Source: Tremella fuciformis
Lineage: Eukaryota > Basidiomycota > Tremellomycetes > Tremellales > Tremellaceae
Direction of reading: 5' to 3'
DNA: 64,000 nt
Assembly (NCBI GenBank): GCA_032768795.1
Contig: CP136497.1
Location: forward strand, 1,428,501 to 1,492,500
Shown: positions 45,236 through 55,798 of the stretch, piece after piece
How the letters are laid out: each line of letters begins with the position of its first letter
How positions within the stretch are numbered: the first letter of the stretch is position 1
The notes under the pieces: model-generated
The model's input: the letters and a program-made list of their open reading frames with translations, nothing else
The model's database searches: none
What the model was told of the DNA's origin: nothing
Made by a program: the position numbers and the translations under genes

Positions 45236-47586
45236 ATGTCGACCGAACGAGCCAAGCGCAAGGCCCACCGGGCGTGTGACTACTGCAGAGAGCACCGAAT
45301 CAAGTGAGTGCGGCGGGGTCGGTGGTGACGGCGTCACCCGTGTCCATGACGACCCGCACAGTGATGGACAGCGCTGAAACCATGTCGCAGATGCGTGTAC
45401 GAGGACTCCGAGATATGCAAGCACTGTATGGACTTTGATATCAGGTGCGAGAAAGTCGCCAGGGCGCCAAAGGTAGGTGATAGCCTCGGGGGCATGGCCA
45501 TGTCCGTCTTATCTCGTGTCAAAGGACGCGGAGCCGCGGAGACGAGCTGTGCGGCTAACAGGTATCACAGGATGAGAGGCCGCGCAAACGGCTCATGTCC
45601 CGCCAGGACCGTGATGGAGGAGGAGAGGATATACAAGGCTTGGAACCGGAGTACCTGGGGTACTCGAGTCTGTCCCAGCTGGCATGGTCCCTCTGCCCGG
45701 CGCGCGGCAAGCGCAAGCTGCATCTCGTCGACCTCGAGTACGACCTGCATAGAGGGGCCATCTGCGACAGCGACGAGCAGGGAGTGCTGGTAGGCCGCCC
45801 GGCTACCTCGAACGCGACTCGAGCAGCGGACGAGATCACCTTTGACCGTGCTCAGGCTCGGCTGGCAGAGAGGGTCGGCAGTCAGACCGTACTGCGAAGC
45901 TGTCTGTCGTCTATTGCACCAGTGGGTGCTGTGACTGACGATCCCCAGTATATGAGACCGCATCCACTAGGATCATCCCGATATTTCCAGTCATCTCGAA
46001 GCACGAGAGGTGGGTGTAGTCTCCCTGAAGATCCTGTTTCCCAAGGCTGAAGAGAGCAGTCTCCTGCGCGATGAGCCGGATGAGAAGTACTGGAGCTCGT
46101 TTGTGGAGCTACATCCCAACTCGACCCCTCCAACGCCTCTGCCGGCTGTCGTCCGGGTCATACACTGTGCGCTCGCTGCAATGTCTCGTGAGGTCCCAGA
46201 GGACATACGCCGACATACCCTCGCGCTGCTTCAACATCACCTCGACAGCAAAGACTATACCAAGCTGTACTGCACCCCATCATTGTCAAGCATCCAGGTC
46301 CTGGTGCTATTGACCATGAATGACGAGCTCAATGAGATCGACCACGGTGGTGGTGACTCTTGGCTCAAGCTGGGTAATGCCGTGAGGATGGCTCAGACAC
46401 TTGTGAGTATCCTGCGGGCTCTGACTGTTCCCAGCTTACAGAACAGGCATTACACCGCAAAGTCTCGCTGGATGCCGTTCCGCTAGCACAGATGAACCGC
46501 CGTGCCAGGGTATGGGGAGCATGTCTTTGTGCAGATCGATGGTGTGTCAAACCCACGACGTTGCACCGTTCGCGGTGACTAATGGCTAGGCTCTCCCTTC
46601 GCCGCGGCCAACCGTTTGCCATTGATCTGGACGTATGCGACAATCAGCTCCCTCAAGCGTACCCCGACCATGTACGGGATGAGCACCCCGGGCGCTGGAC
46701 ACCTGCTTTCCGCTTCATGTCAGAGCTCACAAAGCTCAGCATCTTGCTTGGGAGAGTCTGTCAGTCTAGACCCTTCCACATCCTGGGGGCGCAGCTGACA
46801 ACCAGATAAGCTCACCAACTCGCCCGTAGGCATCTTCCGTGCCGACGATGCCTCGTTGCTGGTCTTGCAAACAGAAATTGACCTGTGGGCGGCCCAGCTT
46901 CCGGTACAATGGCCATACTCGCCTACACTGGACACGCCTGACGCCGCCGACCTCATCAACGCTTTCCGAGTAGTCCTCGAGGCGAGTTGACCCCTCGTGC
47001 ATTACTTCAAGCTGACATACTAGTTTACGCTGCTCAAGCCCTTCATGTGGTCCACGACCCCCGTCCCGCCGCACGTGTCATTCCGCCCTCCCCCACAGCG
47101 CTGGTCGGCCCTTGTGATGAGCGCGCAGCAGGCGACCGAGTGGGCGGAAACAATGTCAGGAACGTATTACCTCGACGTCTGGACCAGCGTTAGCTACGCA
47201 ATCGGTGAGGCGGTTTGCAGTGTAACTTTTCATGCTGAAGCCGCACAGTGCACTGTTTCTTCGTCCACTTGCAACACTACAGCCAGACCCGAGGGGAGGG
47301 TGCGAAATCGTACTTGGTGCGGGCGGATCGTGTCATCCAATTGTGGGCGGAGCAGACGCCGCTCGCTTCGACACGCCGCAAGGTAGCAGCCATGACCGGC
47401 CTGCTGCGTGAGACGGCCGATGCGCTCGAATCAGCCAGTCCTCAGGTCGTGTTCGACAACGCTGTGGCCGCTATCAATACGACCGAGCCTCTGACAAATC
47501 TTGGCTTTGACCAGATTGTCACCCCCGGAGGATCGCTATCTGAGAACTGGCTGCAGGAGATTGGAGGCATGAATTACATGGCCTAG
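45236..47586 (+). CDS. Zn2Cys6 transcription factor, candidate local regulator
   Basis: ATG 45236 opens MSTERAKRKAHRACDYCREHRI. An intron (about 45304-45389) splits the Lys codon before the third Cys, and the next exon gives CVYEDSEICKHCMDFDIRCE. The spliced cluster is C-x2-C-x6-C-x7-C-x2-C-x6-C. A linker follows (RKRLMSRQDRDGG-like after the next intron). The regulatory domain has YLGYSSLSQLAWSLCP, DIRRHTLALLQHHLDS, SLSSIQVLVLLTMNDELNEI (the ALLLL block), LKLGNAVRMAQTL (the AIRMAQ-like block), and RARVWGACLCADRWLSLRRGQP-like text across introns. The last exons end in MNYMA at 47586. About 610 residues. It sits amid the oxygenase, reductase, RidA and aldolase genes and the heptamer arrays, so it is the natural candidate for the factor binding them; this is inference. 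Confidence 0.87.
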
Positions 47587-47636
47587 CAATGTAGCGATGG
47601 AGCAGGGATGCATGTCTCTAGTCAGAGGTGTACAAA

Positions 47637-49111
47637 TCAGGCCGGCAGGATGATCTTGACACCGAGATATTCTCGCTCGATGTGCTTCTTGCCGTTGATC
47701 TCGATGATGGTGTCGTTGGGCGCGGCATCGGTCGGGTGGTGCGCGTCGGCAATCTGGATCTCACGCCATTGTCGGTTCGTGGGAATCTGGCGCGTGAGTA
47801 AGGTAGAGGCGCATGAGGAGATTGGTCTCACCGGAACGCCCTTCTCACGGAGACGCCTGAATTCCCGGTATGCACCCTGCGAGTCGAAGCAGCCCTCACG
47901 CTTGAGCAAGGGAGACTCTGATCGAGTCAGTTGCATTCTCAGGTGGATCTCTCACGACTCACCGTATGCGGGCTCCATACGGAGATCACCCTCGGATGCC
48001 TGGAAGAGCACGATGGAGAGACGGTTGAAGGTCATCTGGTCGGCGGGAGGGTCGACGACACGATGGCGAGTGGCGCGGAAGTGACCGCCCGAGACGACTG
48101 AACATAGTCAGTGGACTGACTCCGAAGGTGTGCCAGAGTTACTCACGCTCCAAAGTCTCGCCAATGTTGATGACGAGCGCTCCGGGTCGGTACGGGACGT
48201 AGTACCACTTCTCATCGCGGCCCCAGATCTGGAGCGACGAGACAGGAACGGAGAAGAGCATGGTGGTGGTGCCAAAGTCACAGTGGCTTTGGGTCAGCGA
48301 ATAGTCAGAGCGCGTACCAGGGGGATGCGCACCCGTTCATGCGGGTACCGCCGGTCTTCGCGGAGACGTCCTCGTCGGTGGCGTAGTAGAGAGCCTGGCG
48401 GAAGTAGCCCTGGCCGACGGGGCCGACCTTGCTCTGCACCCTGTTCCACAGGAAGTCGTCGTCTAGCTCGAGCACCTTGGACAGGAGCTTGAGCAGGTTC
48501 TTGTTGACCGAGTAGGTGAGGTAGTTGCAGAAGGCGACGATCTCGTCCCAGAACGGGTGCATGCAAGTGGGCACCTTGTCCATCGACTCGAACTGCGGCT
48601 GGTAGTAGTTCATGTGCTCGATGTTGTCCTTGGCTCCCTTGTCCCTCTGCACGCTCTGTCAGCTGCGCACTTGGCCTCAAGGATCAGACTGACCCGCCAG
48701 CCGAAGCGCGGCTTCCAGCCGGCGAAGGTGCCCGACTCATCGGGGTTCCAGTGCAGGCGCTCCCGGTCCTCGTCCGAGATGTGCTCGTGGAGGTATTGGG
48801 CAATGTCAAACTGGCGCAGGACCTGTCTCGTCAGCGGAGTGGCCTACCCGACCCGCGGAGGCGTGACGTACCTGTTCGGGTGTGATACCGTAGTCTTCCA
48901 GGAAGATGAAGCCATCATCACGGATGGCCACGCGGCAAGTGTCGATCAGCTCCTGCACGACGGCGGGGTCGTCGCTGTCGAGGCGGTTCAGGTGGATGGT
49001 GCGGAGCTTGGCCCAGTCGATGGGAAGCTTGGACGTGGGCGGCGGTACCCACGGCTCGACGTGGGGCTTGCCCGGGAGGTCAGCGGCGGGGGGCTGGAAC
49101 GGTGTTGTCAT
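47637..49111 (-). CDS. Fe(II)/2-oxoglutarate-type oxygenase (isopenicillin-N-synthase-like), copy 2
   Basis: Paralogue of the gene at 41569. ATG 49111 opens MTTPFQPPAADLPGKPHVEP, then AIRDDGFIFLEDYGITPEQ, both near-identical in pattern to copy 1. H-x-D is SHCDFGTTTMLFSVP, the distal His is in GGHFRATRHRVVDPP, and R-x-S is NRLSIVLF. The middle region KVLELDDDFLWNRVQSKVGP and the C-terminal REGCFDSQGAYREFRRL, PTNRQWREIQIADAHHP and REYLGVKIILPA match copy 1 closely. About seven introns in similar places, which argues for gene duplication rather than separate acquisition. Stop at 47637. It is only 50 bp from the regulator's 3' end and divergent from RidA. ATATATA at 49177-49183 lies 66 bp upstream of its ATG. 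Substrate unknown. Confidence 0.9.
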
Positions 49112-49521
49112 GTTGAGGGGTGTCTGGGTCTGGTCTGCGTGGTTTGGGAGAGCAGGAGCTCGCCACCGCCAGCATGATATATACGGGCCCGTACCCGTTC
49201 GGCCGCTCGTGCATGTCGGCCAAGCTGGGGGTAGATTGCGATTGGCGTTGGCGGTGTTCTCGGTCCATCTCGGGTAGACGCCTGTCCCGAGGAACATGCA
49301 TCATGTCGCCCTGCCGTCACGCGTGTCCTGGCGCTAACGCCTGGCCAATCACCAGGGCTGCAACAGGAGGATGAACTGTCCCCGAGTATCCCGAGTTGGC
49401 CGAGGGGGGCTGCGGCACTGATTCATACTTAACCGCCCAGATATCCCTTGTCAACTTTACCAAAGCCCTCTCACGCCCCACGTCCACACCACGACACAGG
49501 AAACAAGCAATCATCACCAAC
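49112..49521. promoter_or_regulatory. divergent promoter with heptamer array (oxygenase 2 / RidA)
   Basis: 410 bp. On this strand the heptamers read CCCCGAG (49380-49386), TCCCGAG (49389-49395) and GGCCGAG (49398-49404), at exact 9-bp steps. ATATATA (49177-49183) is the likely core element for the oxygenase gene. Confidence 0.55.
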
Positions 49522-50026
49522 ATGTCTCGCCAGGTCATCAGCAACGACAAGTACCCCCTCAAGCCCCACAACTGTGAGCTTGGCGCCAAGAGCTCCGCAA
49601 TGGACAGCGAGCTGATGTATATCAGCCCCGGCTGTCACCCTCCCGGGCCTTGTCTTCGCCTCGGGCCAAGTCGGTCTTGGCGACATTGAGACTGCCACCG
49701 TGAGTCGCGCGGCCCGAAGCATCAGAGGGCTCGTACTGATGTCGCAGAAACAATCCCTTGCCGCCCTCAAGGACGTCCTCGAGCTCTCCGGCTCGTCGCT
49801 CGCCAAGGTCGTCAAGTTCAACATCTACCTCAAGGACATGAACGACATGGTGCCCATGAACGACGTCTTCGTCGCCGTGAGTAGTGTTCAGGCTCTACCA
49901 GTGCATGGCTAACCTGCATAGAACCTTCCCGAGGGCCCCAAACCTGCCCGAACCTGCATCCAGGCGGGTATGCTCCCCGGTGGCCCCAACGCCCGGATCG
50001 AGATCGAGGCCATTGCCCAGCTCTAA
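49522..50026 (+). CDS. RidA/YjgF family reactive imine/enamine deaminase
   Basis: Small trimeric enzyme that hydrolyses reactive 2-imino or enamine intermediates to 2-oxo acids and ammonia. ATG 49522 opens MSRQVISNDKYPLKPH. An intron of about 54 nt joins N to SPAVTLPGLVFASGQVGLGD, and a second intron joins IETAT to QKQSLAALKDVLELSGSSL. Then VVKFNIYLKDMNDMVPMND continues, and a last intron leads to NLPEGPKPARTCIQAGMLPG with the conserved Arg of the active site (PxRT), followed by ARIEIEAIAQL (conserved E-x-E-A-I-A). About 125 residues, typical for the family; stop 50024-50026. It is divergent from an oxygenase and next to an aldolase, so it may act on an imine made by that pathway rather than in general housekeeping. 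Confidence 0.93.
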
Positions 50027-50279
50027 ACCATTTTACAATGAGACAAGTGTCATAGAGTAGCAACCATGCATATCGTTTCATCCCCTAAGATCGCGCCATA
50101 TCGTGGATAGTTGTTCGAATCAAAGGTCCTTTCCGATAGATATCGTACAGTATCTCGATGATGTCTTAGGTTGTAGGGTGCCTCGAGAGGCCAAAGGCGC
50201 TCTACTGAAGTCTTATCCTCAAGCTATAGGAGCAGATCATAGAGACGCGGGGTCATGGGATGCATGCATCGAGGGTCGT

Positions 50280-51280
50280 CTATGCCTTGAGCGCAGCCAG
50301 CTCGTTCTGGTACCAGACCGTGATGGCCTTCATGTCGGCGCCGAGGGCAACGGTGTCGAAGACCTCCAAGTGCTCCTTTGCCAGCGGGCCAGAGTTTGAC
50401 AGACGGGACACCCATTTGCCGTTCTTCCTCGCTGCCGCCACAATCTTCTCGATGGCAGCGACGAACACCGGCTCGTCGCCCCGTGCAGGAACGTAGCCGA
50501 GGATGGACTGAGCCAGATCGTTGGGCCCGATGAAAACAAGGTCTATACCGGTCAGACGCGTCCTAGGAGCGTGCAATAGACGACTTACCGACACCCTCGA
50601 CCGCGCAGATCTCATCGACGTTCTCCAGACCCTGCTTGGTCTCGATCTGAATGCAGGTGATGATAGTCTGGTTGGCCGACTTCATGTACTCGGGCATGGT
50701 GATGCCATGTGCGATGGGGGGGAAGAACGAGCCCTGTCCTCGCAGGCCTTGCGGCGGGAACTTGGAGTAGCGCACCACGGTCTCGGCCTCCTCGGCAGTG
50801 TTGATCTGGGGGACCATGATGCCGCTGGTCTCTGTCAGCGCGACTCCACGATAGAACCATCAGGAAGGGCAGGGGAGCGGAGTACATTGCAAAGGGGACA
50901 CAGCCAGGGAGGGGTGACACTCACTGGGCACCAGTGTCAAGGGCCCGCTTCATCAAGTCCGGCAGGGGTCCACGGATACGGATGAACGGTGAGACACCAA
51001 GCCCAGCGATCGCAGCGACCATGTTGTGCATCGCATCGTCCCCGATGTTGCCGTGCTCGCAGTCAATGATGATAGACTGTTCACTGGTCAGCTCTGCGTT
51101 CCATGTCTGTATGTGCGAGCTGTCACGTACGTCCACGCCGGTAAGGGCAACGACCTGTGCTGTGCGGACACTGCTCAATCCCATGAAGGTCATGATGGGT
51201 TTTGTCCCCGCCTTCAGACCCTCAAGGAGCCGGAGCCGGGGGTTGGAGATGGTGGTGGTGAGGGGAGTGGGGTAGGTCAT
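50280..51280 (-). CDS. HpcH/HpaI-type class II aldolase (2-oxo-hydroxy-acid aldolase)
   Basis: Metal-dependent aldolase cleaving a 4-hydroxy-2-oxo acid to pyruvate (or similar) and an aldehyde. ATG 51280 opens MTYPTPLTTTISNPRLRLLE. Motifs: PIMTFMGLSSVRTAQVVA, then across an intron SIIIDCEHGNIGDD (catalytic His, D-x-E-H-G), SPFIRIRGPLPDLMKRALD (substrate-binding Arg and GA-Q loop), across an intron GIMVPQINTAEEAETVV (M-V-P), CIQIETKQGLENVDEI (metal-binding Glu in Q-I-E-T), and GIDLVFIGPNDLAQS (metal-binding Asp). The C-terminus ends at 50280. About four introns. About 270 residues, the family norm. It resembles 2-dehydro-3-deoxy-galactarate and 2,4-dihydroxyhept-2-enedioate aldolases. Heptamers lie upstream at 51458-51483. 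Confidence 0.92.
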
Positions 51281-51672
51281 GATGGACAGCTGGTGGGTTG
51301 TGCTGAGTGCTCAAGCGGTGTTGGTCAAGATGATCAGCAAAGTCAGGACTGTCTGCCGCTGCCTTCATATGAAGCGATCATGTGCCCAGCTCGTCCTGAT
51401 ACCAACCGAGGTGAAAGGCCATTACAGGCCCCGACGCCGAAAAAACGATCCACAACCCCCCAAGTCTCCCGAGCGTCCCCGAGTGTATCATCAGTGGGGC
51501 GAGTGCGACCCCAGCTCGCATGTACCCCGCATGCTTTCTGCAGCAACTACCCGGCCCCTGCCCGGGCACTGCAGCGCAGCGGATATGAGCGAAGCACACA
51601 AAAGCTATCTTGGTAGTAAGGGTTTTACAGTGCTCGGGCCGGTCACCGGACAGCGGAAGGATGCATGTCTAG
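51281..51672. promoter_or_regulatory. aldolase promoter with heptamer array
   Basis: 392 bp between the GH43 3' end and the aldolase start. CCCCAAG (51458-51464, degenerate), TCCCGAG (51467-51473) and CCCCGAG (51477-51483) follow at steps of 9 and 10 bp, about 180-200 bp upstream of the aldolase ATG. Confidence 0.5.
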
Positions 51673-53469
51673 TTACACCCTCTTCCACTTTGCGTACTCA
51701 AAGTATGCAGGCTTGACACACGGTCTCTGCGCCGCTCCTTGTGCATATAGACCGAGTTGCGTCCCCGTGAACATGGGCACAAACTTCTCGGTGGCGATGG
51801 GTCCTACGGACACCCAGTCGGCGTCTTTGGCTTTGAACAGCAGCTCGTACGTCTGTCTGCGCGCCTTGACCAACAGAGCGACCGGACCGCGGGAGATGGG
51901 GAAGGTTGTCTGTTCCTCAGCTTGGGCGCAGTAACAATTGACAGGACTGACTTCTTCGCCAAATGCACGGTAAACGACTTCCAACCCCTTCTCCGTGCCC
52001 CGCACTCCCAAAGAAGCGTGCCGCTGCCCGGTAAGGTAGACGACAGTCCCTGCTTCCTGCCCGGGCGCGGCGTCGAAGTCGACCGACGTCGACCAATCCA
52101 GATCGAACGCGAGCTGCTTTTGCAGGAGAGCGGAGGGGCAGGCCTCCATGGAGAGCGTGTGGGCTCCGCCGCGGATGGCTAGGTGGCCCGGTCGGTCGGT
52201 CAGAGACCAGTATTTGTGTAGGGGAGTTCGGATGTGGTACCACCCCAGCTCCAGTTCTGCCATTAGCACAAAGGAACACACACGCACTCTCTGCTCACCT
52301 TTCAAGGAGAAGTCAGCCGACCACTCCTGCACCTCGGGAACATACGTCAAGCCCGACGCCTCGCCGACAAGCTCGATCGGTCTCCGCTTGTTCACCACGG
52401 GCCAGCCGTCGACCCACTCCATGGGCGCCATGAACGTCTCGCGTCCCAGGTGCGAGGGCATCCCTTTGCCCCCACCTGCCAGCGCCTCGGCCGCCTCGAA
52501 TACAGGGCGCACGCCGAGGAAGATGGCGATCCATTTCCCATCGTCCCCTGGAATCAGATCCATGTGTCCTGTGTTCTGGATATCGGGGTGGTCGGCATTG
52601 AAGATGAGCGGGTTGATTCCTTCGGGCGGCGGCTCAAACGGTCCAGTGGGCGACTTGGAGCGGTACACGCATTCCCGGTGACCGTCCTGAGTGCCGCCCT
52701 CGGCGGTGAAGAAGTAGTACCAGCCGTCCTTTTTGAGGATGTGACAGCCTTCTGCTACGCCCAGCGGGGATGCCTTTGCAAGCACAGGTGCGGTGAGGGA
52801 CTGGCCGGTCGCGAGGTCGATCTCGTTAATGTACGACTCGATCCGCGGGTTGCCGTGAAGCGGTGGGGCGTCAAAGTTGAAGCGAGTGACTGTCTGGTAG
52901 ACACGGCCATCGTCGTCGAACAACAGCTGCTGGTGAGCGCCAATCTTTGACGGCTGTCCGGACTTGCATCCTGGTCAAAGCCGACCTCTTCAAAGAAGAC
53001 TGCATCGCTCCACTTTGAGTCGTCGAAGATGTCAGCGGTGGAGACGTAAAACCCATGCGAAACAATGTCCGGTTTGCCGTCCTGCCGTCAGGCATGCCAC
53101 CCGCGCTAGGGGTATACTGCTCACCTGGACTCGTAGCCGGTAGAAGCAAGAGCAGATCATGTACCACCGTTTGTTGTAGTACCTGAAGGTGGGTGCCCAG
53201 AGACCGCCCGATGTTTCCAATGTGCGGAACTCGACACCTTGACTCCGTCGGTTGATCGCATGTCCAATGAGCTGCGATCAGCGTCCATCACGAAAGAACC
53301 AAGCAGATCTCACCTTCCAGTTGACGGCGTCGGTGCTGTGGTAGATGGGGAGGCCTGGGAAGAACTCGAAGGTCGAGGTCGAGGCGAAGAAACCCACGCC
53401 CGGGACATGGCAGAGCGAGGGATCCGGGTTGAAGCCGGGGAGTATGGGGTTACGGTAGGTGTTGGACAT
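51673..53469 (-). CDS. GH43-family glycoside hydrolase (beta-xylosidase / alpha-arabinofuranosidase type), cytosolic
   Basis: Five-bladed beta-propeller hydrolase. The open frame extends up to a TTG, but the first ATG is at 53469 (MSNTYRNPILPGFNPDPSLC), which contains the NPDPS catalytic Asp. Next: VGFFASTSTFEFFPGLPIYH, ETSGGLWAPTFRYYNKRWY (GGLWAP block), the catalytic Glu region GVAEGCHILKKDGWYYFFTA, and PDIQNTGHMDLIPGDDGKW (H-A-D-like). The C-terminal half carries a concanavalin-like module typical of GH43 xylosidases (FDLDWSTSVDFDAAPGQEAG, TVVYLTGQRHASLGV) and ends KPAYFEYAKWKRV at 51673. Introns lie near 52255-52300, 52932-52970, 53085-53125 and 53240-53310. No signal peptide, so it probably acts on imported oligosaccharides. 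About 550 residues. Divergent from a sugar carrier. Confidence 0.9.
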
Positions 53470-54021
53470 GTTGCATTGCTGAGATTGGGTGCCCAAGTTG
53501 CTCAAGCCTTATGACGATTCCACAGCCGCAACATAACCTCGGGAGAAGAAGCCGGTGCGCCCTTAGATGCACGACATGCCGACAGGCGCAGGACGCGTAC
53601 CGCGGTACTTGCAGCTGGTCAAGCTCTCAGGTACAGCCGTCTCGAGCGATCGCTTCGGTGGTCCAGTTCCGACCCATTGCACCGTGAACCTCCCGAAGTC
53701 GCCCGAAGAGGCAAGGTTCAGCTGCCCATTGCCGCGCAACAGCCGTCGAAACCGTTTTTCCGCAGCGATCTGCCAAGGGTACGTACACTCGATCGCGGCT
53801 GAAAGGGTGACAACCCCGACTAATTTTCCTCGTTGCTATCTCAGAGTGAACACGTTCTAGGCCCGCATGTTGGGCCCTAACGCCACCCGACAACGGGTTT
53901 CGGTCGACGACTAGGACGCAATGCCGGGCCCCGACTCTGTTGCGAGAGCTCGTAGGTGTATATATAGGGGCAACGGGACCCCTTCTGGAACCCCACAGGA
54001 TCTCCAGAACACACTCTCAAC
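53470..54021. promoter_or_regulatory. divergent promoter region, GH43 / sugar carrier
   Basis: 552 bp. TATATATAG (53959-53967) is 55 bp upstream of the carrier ATG. CTCGGGA (53538-53544), TCCCGAA (53691-53697) and GCCCGAA (53701-53707) are weaker relatives of the heptamer; the last two are 10 bp apart. Confidence 0.5.
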
Positions 54022-55798
54022 ATGCCCAACTTTGGCAAAGCTAGCGCGCTCAAGGATGAGCTCACGCCCATGCTGGCGCTCGTCGCCGCGGTCTCATGTA
54101 CTGGTGCATGGACATTCGGTGAGCATTCATGATCGTATGTGCCTGCCGGAAGTCAGCTGAGAGGCAGGCTGGGACAACGCTTGGTGGAGCGGTATCTTGG
54201 GCAACTCGTACTTTGCCAACCACTTCGGCAACCTCCCCGCAACCGACGCGACGACCGGGGCCACGTATATGACCCTTTCTGCCAGCCAGCAGTCGACCGG
54301 TACTGGTCTCGGAACGGCTGGTATCATGCTTGGCTGCATGCTCGCTGGTCAGATCGCCGCGCTCGGTGGCAGGAAGCTTTGCATGTACGCTGTGCGTCAC
54401 TCGTTTCCGACCTATATGACGAGCTCATTATAGGTGTCTGCGATCTCTCTTGTTGGCGTCTTGATCGAGGCCACTTCGGGTATCGGCTCAACTGGGCGTT
54501 TCTACCAGAGTGCGTAGCGGTCGCATACGACCTCGACAGTGCTGATTGGCAGTGGCCGTTGGTAAACTCTTCATCGGTACCGCCATTGGTGTCGCCTCCG
54601 TCTCTGTTCCCCTATACCTTGCCGAATGCTCGCCAGCTACTATCCGTGGTGGACTTGTGAACTTCTACGTCGTCATCCAAAGTCTCGGCTCGCTCATGGC
54701 CTACTGCTGTTTGCTCAAGTTCGCCACCGAGGTCGGTCAAAAGGTCTGGGTCGTCCCCATCATGATCCAGCTCGTCGCCCCCATCCTCATGGTCTCATTC
54801 GGCTGGATCCTCCCCGAGTCGCCCCGATGGCTCGTCGAGAAGGGCCGCGTCGAGGATGCGCGCGCCTCCCTCGTCAGGCTCGGCAAGGGACGACCCTCGT
54901 ACGACCCGACCGACGACCTCGAGCAGATGGTCCGCGCGCACGAGGACTCTCTCGCGCTTCACGGCAAGGCCACCTGGGCCGACTGCTTCCGCGGCTCCGA
55001 CCTGCGCCGTACCGCCATTGTCGCCGGCGTGCAGTGTCTCCAGCAGGGACAGGGTCTCGGCTTCATGAGCAACTACCTCGTCGTCTTCCTGCTCCAGCTC
55101 GGCATCACCAATGTCTACACCATCATTATCGCCATCACGACCATCGCTACTGTGCTCGCGGCGGTCGGCTCGTTCACGCAGGACTTCTTTGGTCGACGCG
55201 CCCTCCTCGTCGGCGGCGCGTGCATGATGGGCGCCGCCCTGCTCTCAGTCGCCGGCATCACGTACAGCTACCCGACACTCACCAAGAGCCTGCAGAACGC
55301 CTGCGTCGGTCTCATCTTCGTGTGGCTCATCGCTTTCTGTCTATCGTGGACCAACATCCCCTGGACGATCTCCTCCGAGCTGCCGTCCAACCGACTCCGT
55401 GACCGCACACTGACCATCGGCGCCTGGGGCGGGTACGGTGTCGGTCTCATCATTACTTTCGTCAACCCCTACCTTCAGGATGCGGAGTACGCCAACCTCG
55501 GCGGCGGTGTCGGCTTTGTCTACGGCCCAATCTCCTTCGTGGCCGCTCTGTTCTGCTTCCTCTTTGTGCCTGGTGAGTGACAATACCCTTTTCACTCAAA
55601 GGCATACACGCTAATTGAACAGAACTCAAGGGTGTGCCTCTCGAGAATGTCGATGCCATGTTCGACGCTGGCATTCCCGCCAGAAAGATGGGCTCTCACC
55701 CTATGCGTCTCGAGAATCTTGCCGCACACGACGAGGCAAAGAAGGACGAGAACGCGCCGCCGGCCAAGGGCGACGAAGAGCTGTTGGAGGAGGCTTGA
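54022..55798 (+). CDS. MFS sugar transporter
   Basis: SP-family plasma-membrane carrier. ATG 54022 opens MPNFGKASALKDELTPMLAL, TM1 WTFG then WDNAWWSGILGNSYFANHFG across an intron. Motifs: GRKLCMYA, VGKLFIGTAIGVASVSVPLY, YLAECSPATIRGGLVNFYVV, LPESPRWLVEKGRVEDARAS (PESPR), DFFGRRALLVGGACMMGA (loop 8-9), FCLSWTNIPWTISSELPSNR and PELKGVPLENVDAMFDAGIP across a last intron near 55573-55622. The tail is Lys/Glu-rich. Stop 55796-55798. Five introns, about 530 residues, 12 TM. Divergence from the GH43 gene suggests it imports a xylo- or arabino-oligosaccharide, or the freed pentose. Confidence 0.89.

Noticed and set aside
13793..45236. Zinc-cluster genes as pseudogenes because the cysteine motif is broken in genomic frame
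   Set aside because: In each case a short intron with proper splice sites restores all six cysteines in register.
53278..53505. Upstream start of the GH43 gene at 53505
   Set aside because: The codon is TTG; ATG at 53469 precedes the conserved NPILPGF block directly.
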